A DNA stretch of 64,000 nucleotides from Membranipora membranacea (lineage: Eukaryota > Bryozoa > Gymnolaemata > Cheilostomatida > Membraniporidae), in the NCBI GenBank assembly GCA_914767715.1, contig OU612075.1, positions 4,342,001 to 4,406,000 on the forward strand, given 5' to 3'. Shown in pieces: positions 55,861 to 64,000 of the stretch. A program made the translations under genes and the position numbers. The notes under the pieces are model-generated. The model searched no databases. It was not told where the DNA came from and was given only the letters and a program-made list of their open reading frames with translations. Positions within the stretch are counted from its first letter, which is position 1. Every line of letters starts with the position of its first letter.

Positions 55861-58800
55861 ACTAACCATTTGAAGAACAACACACGCAGAGCATTGAAAA
55901 CTGATGTTACACAATGAGAAGGGGGCTCAAAACAAAGCCACCATAAAAGAATCAGATCTATACGCACATTAACGTTAGCAGACTCATGAAAACTTTTCCA
56001 TCCACTAATCCTGACCTGCTATTTCAAATGTCTCTTTTCTGTTTAATGCTTCAAAACTATAATAATAAAATCTTTGTTGTCCTAACATGTCAAAAGAGAA
56101 GATAATTACAAAATAATTGATGAAGCTAAAATGTAGGAAATATTTTCTCTTAATGTTTGTTTATATTCTGGTCATGAAAGAAAGTGTAAGCTCACGAGTA
56201 AATAATGAGGTATGATACAAAAGACAGCTACTTACTTTGGAACCCTGTATACAATTTTCGGGTAGGAGTCAATCCATAAAAAGCTTTATCATCATAACCA
56301 TAACCATAATCAAATATTTATGATCAACGTGGCCCGCTATAATGCAGTAACAGGGGATGCCTGATGGGGGAGTTCGTTAATGACAGAGTTCCACAACATA
56401 ATCCAGATTTTGTTACAATAACAATAATATAAATTCATTCAATATTTTTAGTTAGTAAACTTTTATTTTTGTGTACAGATTTATAATAGTTCAGAAAAAC
56501 CCTCTGTTTGCAGGCATATTATTCATAACAATAAAATATGAATGCGGTAGCGAAAATAAAATTTTTTTAGCTTAACGACTGGTGTGCAATTTTTTTTTTG
56601 GTTTGTGTTTTAAAACTATAGTAATTCAATATTTTTACAAAGAGTATGTAGCACGATGACAGTAGATGGCCTGTTCTAGTTGAATTGACTTAGAGCGAAA
56701 TGTATACAGCAGATGCAAATATTATGGATATTGAGGGTCTACATTGGCTTCCATCCCAGAACCCTGAAACTCTACTGCATCCATAGACATTTTCTATGAC
56801 TGCATCTATAAAGTCTGAGGCTGAGATATAATTTGTTCTTGACTGTACAATGATCTCCCAAATGTTGAATGAACTTGTTATTATTGAGTTTAGTGCTCAA
56901 ACTTATGTCACAGCTGTGTGTGAAACAAGCTAATTAATGCAGAAGAGATGAATACCTCACTATAGTGCTATATGCTAAAGCCTCTATTGAAGACTATTTT
57001 AGCTTTTTCAAGCTGTGGAGTGAAATTCATTGCATTAATGTTATTGTCCTGCTTTCTCTCTTAGTGGGTATTGTTCTTAGTAGTATTACTATCAATCAGT
57101 GTTATGCCATCCATGTTAGAACGTAACTTTGATTCTTTTTTATAGCTTCTTCATGCTTTCATAGAAGAACTATATATGAATGACTACTCACAGGTAGAAA
57201 TAGTTTGTGAGAGAATTGCTAATCCATGTTACTACTTTATTGATCTGCTAGCTAACAAAACATTACCCTGGAAAATGTGAACACGATGGAAGCAGATTTA
57301 GGTGAGTGGTCTCAGTATTACAATGTATAGGCTTCCATTTCAATTTTCCTTCTTGTTGGGCAGTTAAACTTTGTTCACATAGCATACAGCACAGCATAAA
57401 ACCAATTGTAGCAAGTAATGCATCGGTAACGCCTGAATATATGGTTCAAACATTTCTCAATAGTCCCGGTTTTGGGAAAAATAAGTCTGCAGCATTGTCA
57501 GGCTGGTATTTTGTCGGCGATACCAAAGACGGAAAATATAATTTAAACCTAGATTAATTAAAATCCAACATCAAAGGTCTCTCTCTGTATTAGGCTAGTT
57601 AATATGTCTATTTCAATATTTGCAGATGTGCAAATGAAATTGACATAGCATGAGCAACAAAAATCCTATTTAGGTAATTGCCCAATTATCATGTATTACA
57701 TAACGAGAAATGAGTAACATTATTTTGTATTTGCAAACATGATTAATCTAATAATCTGTATCATTAAGGTTGTGCAGCCTGAGTTCTAGGAGTGTCAGAA
57801 CTCTTAAGGTTGAGGGGATTATTTAACAGTTTTACTACTGTGTATGTAGGCAAAAAGACCCTAAGCTTCGTTCAAATTAATTAAGGATGTGCTGCTTGAA
57901 GTTACTTCAAAATACAAAAAGCAACTGGATAAAAATGGGCTTGGGATAAGTGGGAAAACTCCAAGAAATGATTCATTGCAAGGGCACCGCCTCAAACTCC
58001 CTGTTGAAATACAAAAGAAGTTTATAAACACCTACCTGTATTTGAATTTGAATTTGAATTTGAATTTTGGGCAGGAGATAATTCACCTGAATGGTTATTA
58101 TTGAGTGAGATTATTCCTGTTGTTTTTGTATTAACAAATAGCATTGCAACACTAACCTCCTTTCCTCCTTGCAAAACTTAAGTTTGCAAAGTTAAATGCT
58201 CGGTGAGACTGAACAGGGGCTAGTTAGTGCACATTATGAAATGCTTTACTTTGGATTGCAGATTGGAACTGTCTATTAAAATGCAATTATCTATGATAAC
58301 GTGTCATATATTATCATGGATGAGACTTTATCTCAGGGAAAGTAAACAAAAAAAGTGCCAAAGTAGGCTGATGACAATGCAACACTAAGTTACTTGCAAC
58401 ACTAAGTAACCGTCACAGGCTAATGAGATATGACACTATTTAATGGGTTATCTCTGTAAGGTGTCTGACAAGCTAGTGACAAGTAAACAACATTACCAGG
58501 ACTATTACGTACAAAAGAGACAATCATTTGTCTTCTGAGCGATATTACACTCCTATCCATGTAAGTGATCAAACAGTTTTCAAGTTTTGAAATTGATTAT
58601 TTTGACCAAAATTTGACATTTATATCATCCCACCCTGCCTCCTTAGGTAAGGTGGAGTGATTTATCTACCCTTTCAACTATTGACAACACATAGAGTTTC
58701 TAATAAATCTTATTGGCTAACATATATAGGGTTATGATTAATGTATTTGCATACAGTCTAGGATATAACACAACTTTTATTGATTTTTGTTTTATACTAC

Positions 58801-60026
58801 TTTGCTCTCTAAGTACTTGATGTTTCAGTGTGTTTAGTACAGGAGCACATCTCTGCATAAAAAGATTCGATTGGATATTGAGTCCTAGTCAAATAACCCA
58901 GAGTTTTTCAGAAGGCTTTTCGGATGTAGAACACTCGAATACACGCTTGAATAAGGGGTGAGTTTCGCTGACGGTTGAATAAGGGGTGAGTTTCGCTGAC
59001 GGTTGAAGTATGAGTATCTCGAATGCGTCCTAGTATGGTGTTACAAAACTATGGGTGTATTTCATATTCTTGCGATAGGACTAATCAAAGCGTCAGACTT
59101 ATCACGCGATTGCTAATGTGGCTATCTGATTGAATGCTGACTTTGAGGTCAAAGAGTGATGGGTCTTGTGATAGCTGGGTGCTATTATTTAGACTTGAAG
59201 TGGACTGTGGGCATAAAGTTATGATTGATATATACATAGCATTATAACTATCTGTGGAATTCCAAGCCTGACTATAGACGGGATCATAGAATAAATATTA
59301 TCAGCCTGCCGTGGAACAGTTTGGCTAGAAAATAAGATTTCACGTGTAGGTTTACCCGTAACTGGTGGGTGAGAGTTGTGATTTTCTCATCAGTGCCAGT
59401 GGCAGATCAGATCGTTACTGCCAGACTTGTTCAAAAATATGCAACAAATTTTGGCAATGCTTATACATGTGGGTGTGATAAAACACTATCATAATAAATT
59501 ATGATGTGGTTAGATTACCATAAATACAGAGCCTGTGATATGCATCCTAATCAAGGTTTCACTTATAGATACTGGTGATAGCTCATCCTAAGGTATTTAT
59601 AAGTATGATAGATTAGTACAGGCACTTAAACATCACTGCGATGGTGACAAGCCTATTTGTAACAAGCTTTAGTTATTCCCTTGTCGCACTAAATTGTATC
59701 GTCGGATATGCAACAAGGGATATGACTCATCAACAGTGTGAAAATGAGTTCATATTTGCTTTTATTCTAGAGTAATTACCTAATGCACAGGAATATATGT
59801 ACATAAAGATCGTAATATGCATCTATGCAGATACTATCATCTTAGAACAACTGGCGCACATGTTGGTTGATTATAATAAAGTGTTACTCATAGCTAGCTG
59901 ACTGAGTACTAGATTGATTTTTTGTCTTCTTTGCGAGCAAGCTTTTTATTCAATGCTAGCTGTGCAGCTTGCTTGATAGCTGCGATTTTTATATTTGCAG
60001 CAGCTGAGCTAACATTATCAGACATC

Positions 60027-63000
60027 ATGACGGATGTACAACAGACACCACAGAGCACCAAGGAAAACGGCTTGCCTTGTTCAATGGACCCTGTCGGTTC
60101 GGAAAGCGCAGAGACTATGGCATCTGAAGAAAAGGCTGTGGAATATGACAAAAACAGCAACATAACCACAACTAGTGAAAGCACAAAGCCTATGGATTCT
60201 ATGCAGGATAATAATGCACACACAGGTCACCAAGCAGACTCTGATTCCAACCTGGCTGCCTCATCCAACACAAAGCTAAAGGAAGCTAAACTCAGCCCTC
60301 GATCGGAGATCGGCAAAGTTGTGACTATATACGGCAACAAGTCAGCAAAAGTAAATCTCGTTGCGCCGCTGCCTGTGGAGGAAAAGAGAAAGAAATCCAA
60401 CAGTGGTATCGGTAAACTAAAACATAACTTTGGTAAAGATCTTCTTATTGAAACAAAAGTCTGCGACCACCATGCTATTAGGATTCCTATGGGTAACAGT
60501 TCGAGTATATTCCAGTGTGAATCGTGTGAATGTGTCACCGGACCCGTAGGTGATAACTCTTCTATTGAGATGTTCTGTCTCGACTGCCATGAAGTACAGA
60601 AAAACTCTGAAGGTCATGAAGGTCATCAGCTGGTAGAGGTATGTGTCTCTTTGTTTTGCTATGTAGAAGTGTTCATATACTACTAGACCAAATTTGGTCC
60701 ATTTGCCTGCATTCGGAATTGCCACCCTCCTTCCACTGGTCACTCCACGGCGTGACCAGTGGAAGGGAGCAACTACTATGCAGGCAAAATAGATCAAACT
60801 TGTTAAAAATACTACGGTTGACTGATGTAAGTTGTTGGGGATATGAGTTTTCAATTGACTTTTTACCCTGGCAGGCTGTAAAAAAAGTGTAAAGTTGTAT
60901 TGAATATGATTTGTTGACTCATATGAGCTGACATCATGCTTGGGAGTCTAAACTAAACTTCTTGGCAGCGTAGTTTTGTTAAATATTTGGTTCTTAACCC
61001 ATAACCAACAAATAAAGATCTGTGGGCAGATAACTCCCAATCAATACTGTTCAAACGCGTCACATAGATATGAACTCCCCTCACAGAATTTGTATAGATA
61101 TGGGTGTTAAGATCCTCTCAATACTTAAGTAGGTCTGATTTATGACTTCAAACCGAGAAATAATGATCAAAGACTTTTCTCATTCTAACCCTGCCATCCG
61201 CAAGGACACGTTGGATTAGATAAACCTGAACATGCTTGGGGCTCCAGCAATCAACTAAGAAATGCTCCTCTGTTTATACTTGAACTCACTCATCCTGAGG
61301 CATGGGTCAACTGGCACAGTGTGGCAAGCAAGCTACTAGATTTCACTATTTTACCAGCTCACCACCGCTCCTTATTGGTATGTGTTTGTTATTTATGTCC
61401 CAAAGATATCTTCTTCGGTTTTTGACAGGTGAAATCTGCACTTGAAAACCAGCACGCTGAGTGCGAAGGCCTTCTAAAGTCATGTCAAGACTGCAAGGGA
61501 GAAGCTACGAATAAGAAAGAAGAAATAAACAATCTCAAATCAGACCTAGTGAAAACTCGGAAAGCTATCGCTGTAGAACTGGATGAAATGTTCAGGTAAC
61601 TTAGATGCTTATAAATTAAATCCATTACCTTTAATTGGCTTGTCTATTATTTTGTTAATTGTTAGATGATTTACTGGCAATGCTCCAACACCTATGCACT
61701 ATTGTGGCATCTTCAAAACAAGTAATAAGTGAAATCGTAATAAGAGTTATTAAGACAATTGCATTATTGAGAATTTGATGTACAGCTGAGTATTGCTGTG
61801 GAGGGAGTATGCATTTTCCTCAGCCGGCACATTCAACGCCATCGTAGATTTGTCTCTCTCTTAACCTCAAGTTTCTTCGCATGCAAAGAAAACAATTAGT
61901 TACTGCAGAGTACATGATTTGATCTCTTGTCTAGCATGATACGGAACAAAAGTCTTCCTCGAGGGTATCCTGAGAGAATTTGGTATTCTAAGAAATCAAT
62001 CTTGGTGCTATTGTGTTGCTGGTCTATGATGCGAAACGATATTAAGTCATTGACCTGATACATCTCTCAATTGGATGAATGTATAATCTGTCTTTTATCC
62101 GTCCAGGGAGCTAGAGAACAGACTATATGAGAGGAAGATGGTCCTTTTCACTCAGCTAACTGATCATAGCTACCACAAAGAGTGCTATCTAGATGATCAG
62201 ATTGACAGTATGAATACAATAGAAGATGAATGTTCTCAGCTCATCGATAATATAAACAAGGTAGGTGTAACCGTCTAGACAAAAAGAGCGTTAGATCTGA
62301 TACCGTTATAAAGGAGACAACTTCAATCTTAGCAGTTGAATGCATTGTGGGAATTATTAAACATTGTCTGACTAGGTCAAATCTGTTATATACTGCTAGA
62401 CATTGACCTGACTTGGGCATTCCTCATCATTGCATGTTAGGATATTTTAACATGACAGATAAGTTGTGAGTCAAACATGCGATATATTTGTATACCAAGT
62501 TCCGCTTTTGATTGGCAAGGGTTTGTGGTTTACCCAAGGCTCTAAGCTGGGATTATCTTGATGCTAAACCAACAGAAAACTTTACACCATCTAGTCCTTT
62601 TATCTGACTTCAATGACCTCTCAATGTTGGGAGGTAATACAAAGCAAAAAACTACAGGTGGTAACTTTAAAAAAAACTTGAGATTGCACCATACTGATCA
62701 GAATGAGTTTTTGCTTCGTGAAACAGTTTTGCTAAGTTGATATGAGTTAGCAAATGAGTAAAAATAGGCGTCCGCAAAACAGCAACTCAGCTCATTAGCT
62801 TATATCTGAGTTAAAACATTCCTTGGTCAGCAAACTATTCTTATCCTATAATCAAAGCTCTGCGGCAACTTAAACAAATAGGAGTTGTCTGCCCACTTTT
62901 ATCATGTATGACATAACAAAATGGGTAACCAACATTTGACTTTGAGCAACGATACCCCCCCCCCCTCTCCAATGTTGTCATGTGGTGCATACGAGTGATT

Positions 63001-63843
63001 GTATATATGTTCAGCTCTTATATTGGTAAGTACTATAAACTCTTAAACGTATTAATTTGTACAAGGTAATGTTAGTCGAATGTCAGAACGTCAGAACGTC
63101 AGAACGTCAGAACGTCAGAACGTCGAACGCTCTTCTTTTTTGTCACGACCACTCCTACCCAGTTCAGATAAAGTAACTCCGCTCCGTTTTGATTACAGGT
63201 TAGTAAGAATCTTGATTCCACAGATCTGTTGGCTTATCACTGCCACCAGCTGGAAGATACATCAACAAGTCTGCAGAGTCACTCTGAATCTCTCAACAGT
63301 TTTAGGTAGGTGGAGATAATCATTCGAGCGAGTGTGCTCTAAATGTTTAATGAATAAACAAAGTTTACGTTATCATATTTATTTTTATTTTTTTATTTAT
63401 CCGCATTATTCCCTGATCAAGCATGCATATAAGCGTATAAGACCATGTGGTACATCAAGTAGTCAGGCCTCTGTATACAATAGAGAGGAAAAACATTGCT
63501 TTTTTTACTAACAATCGTTGTCTCTCGTGATTTTTTGCAATTTTGTTTGATGCATTGCTGGTAGCTTAATGACAGTCTAAAATGTAACATACAATGTCTT
63601 ACAATGTTTGTCTTTGTTTGTAGTCTGTCAGAGAATACGTGTTTGAAGTTTGATAGGCGTGGTATTGCTGAGGTACGCAAAAGCCTTAATATGTTAGCCT
63701 TAGTATCCAGCAGCCATATCATTCCTACTAAATGTACAGCGAGTGGTGACGGACTAAAAAAAGCCTCGGTTCTCAAACAGACTATTGTCAAAGTCACACC
63801 TCGAAATTCGTCGGGGGTGATAGAGCGAGAGAAAGGTGTTATG
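60027..63843 (+). CDS. Gene 6: B-box / coiled-coil (TRIM-like) protein, 3' end outside the window
   Basis: Five phase-consistent exons: CDS from ATG 60027 to 60638, then 61429-61595, 62107-62260, 63199-63305 and 63624-63843, or 420 codons so far, open at the 3' side. An acceptor at 59,998-60,000 precedes the ATG. The first 145 residues are low-complexity and polar with no RING finger. A B-box type zinc finger follows (CDHHA, QCESC, MFCLDCHEVQ, EGHEGHQL). Exons 2-4 are helical and charged, as in a B-box C-terminal coiled coil (NKKEEINNLKSDLVKTRKAI). Exon 5 has a beta-type stretch that may begin a C-terminal domain. Without RING it need not be an E3 ligase; such proteins often act as adaptors. 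A further GTAAGT donor closes exon 5. Confidence 0.75.
60690..60802. mobile_element. Palindromic MITE family M1 in gene 6 intron 1
   Basis: TTTGCCTGCATT mirrors ATGCAGGCAAA, and inside it CTTCCACTGGTCACTCCACG pairs with CGTGACCAGTGGAAG. The flanks TTTGGTCC and GATCAAA also mirror. About 110 bp, non-coding. Confidence 0.75.
63085..63126. repeat. Decanucleotide tandem repeat (GTCAGAACGT-type)
   Basis: Four to five copies of a TCAGAACG-containing 9- to 10-bp unit in gene 6 intron 3. Confidence 0.8.
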
Positions 63844-64000
63844 GTAAGTCTATGGCGCAGGGCTCTTCACACCAAGTTGTAGTACTGTTCCTTAAATTCT
63901 GGTGTTATACCTAACTCAGCTCTTATCATGGCAAAACCTTTTTATCGTTTAAAGCCTAACCCAAAGCGAGCTGTATTTACCTCGGAAAATTTAAGATAAT

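Larger units (their letters stand above)
52440..59998. other. Intergenic region with repeats, no intact gene seen
   Basis: It contains an M1 MITE (53.4 kb), a decayed gypsy pol fragment (53.8-54.9 kb) and an R1 repeat (55.5 kb). Frames near 57.3 and 57.9 kb have no recognised domain or clear splice support. A GAATTT run occurs near 58,038-58,067, and a direct repeat of TTGAATAAGGGGTGAGTTTC at about 58,947 and 58,974. The gene 6 promoter and 5' UTR exon should lie just upstream of 60,000. Confidence 0.5.

Noticed and set aside
57306-58104. Open frames of 71-83 codons, one with a Leu-Asn repeat
   Set aside because: The Leu-Asn run is translation of a GAATTT microsatellite. The others show no recognisable domain or splice-consistent neighbours.
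60227-60538. Minus-strand frames of 103-145 codons over gene 6 exon 1
   Set aside because: Antisense shadows of the B-box coding exon and of the MITE in intron 1.

Overview
The window is nuclear DNA of an intron-rich, AT-rich invertebrate animal. Canonical GT-AG introns, B-box, LRR, ankyrin, kinesin-light-chain-type TPR and chitin-binding-like domains, and LINE, Ty3/gypsy, tRNA-derived SINE and foldback-element remnants all point that way. Proteins joining a DUF294-type nucleotidyltransferase-like domain to long KLC-type TPR arrays are typical of marine invertebrates such as sponges, cnidarians, lophotrochozoans and amphioxus. The sequence alone does not fix the phylum. No bacterial operon, CRISPR array or classical rRNA gene is present. 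I built the gene models by reading splice sites and requiring reading phase to hold across every junction.

Layout. (1) 541-22,686, minus strand: one giant gene of 17 coding exons, predicted at about 3,794 aa. Its order is N-terminal leader, LRR exons, linker, nucleotidyltransferase-like domain, about 28 near-identical 43-residue TPRs in one 6-kb exon, and then a series of exon-encoded C-terminal modules (here called linker, A, B, C, D). A recent 2.5-kb tandem duplication copied the linker-A-B part and fused module B to the TPR tail. (2) 26,780-35,322, minus strand: a second gene (about 1,583 aa) with an N-myristoylation-type start, ankyrin repeats, two degenerate caspase-like units without the catalytic His/Cys, and the same linker-A-B-C-D cassette with the same exon order and intron phases. 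(3) 41,759-42,919, plus strand: a standalone ankyrin gene, a paralog of the gene 2 N-terminus, oriented head to head with it. (4) 43,738-48,157 and 49,274-52,439, minus strand: two tandem six-exon genes for secreted cysteine-rich proteins (242 and 246 aa) with a peritrophin-like domain. (5) 60,027-63,843, plus strand: the 5' part of a B-box/coiled-coil (TRIM-like) gene that runs off the window.

The spaces between hold a TTAA-flanked 1.2-kb foldback element (13.7-14.9 kb), a complex inverted-repeat cluster (37.2-39.0 kb), LINE 3' ends, SINE-like tRNA relics, a decayed gypsy pol fragment (53.8-54.9 kb), a small palindromic MITE family and several simple-sequence arrays.

Interpretation. Genes 1 and 2 share one four-module C-terminal cassette behind two different recognition-type N-termini (LRR + NTase-like + TPR, and myristoyl + ankyrin + pseudocaspase). 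The NTase-like domain appears to lack its first metal-binding Asp, and the caspase-like units lack their catalytic residues. This looks like a paralogous pair of multi-domain sensor or scaffold proteins, possibly immune or cell-death related, whose C-terminal modules I do not recognise. The domain identities rest on motif reading only; a profile or structure search would decide them.
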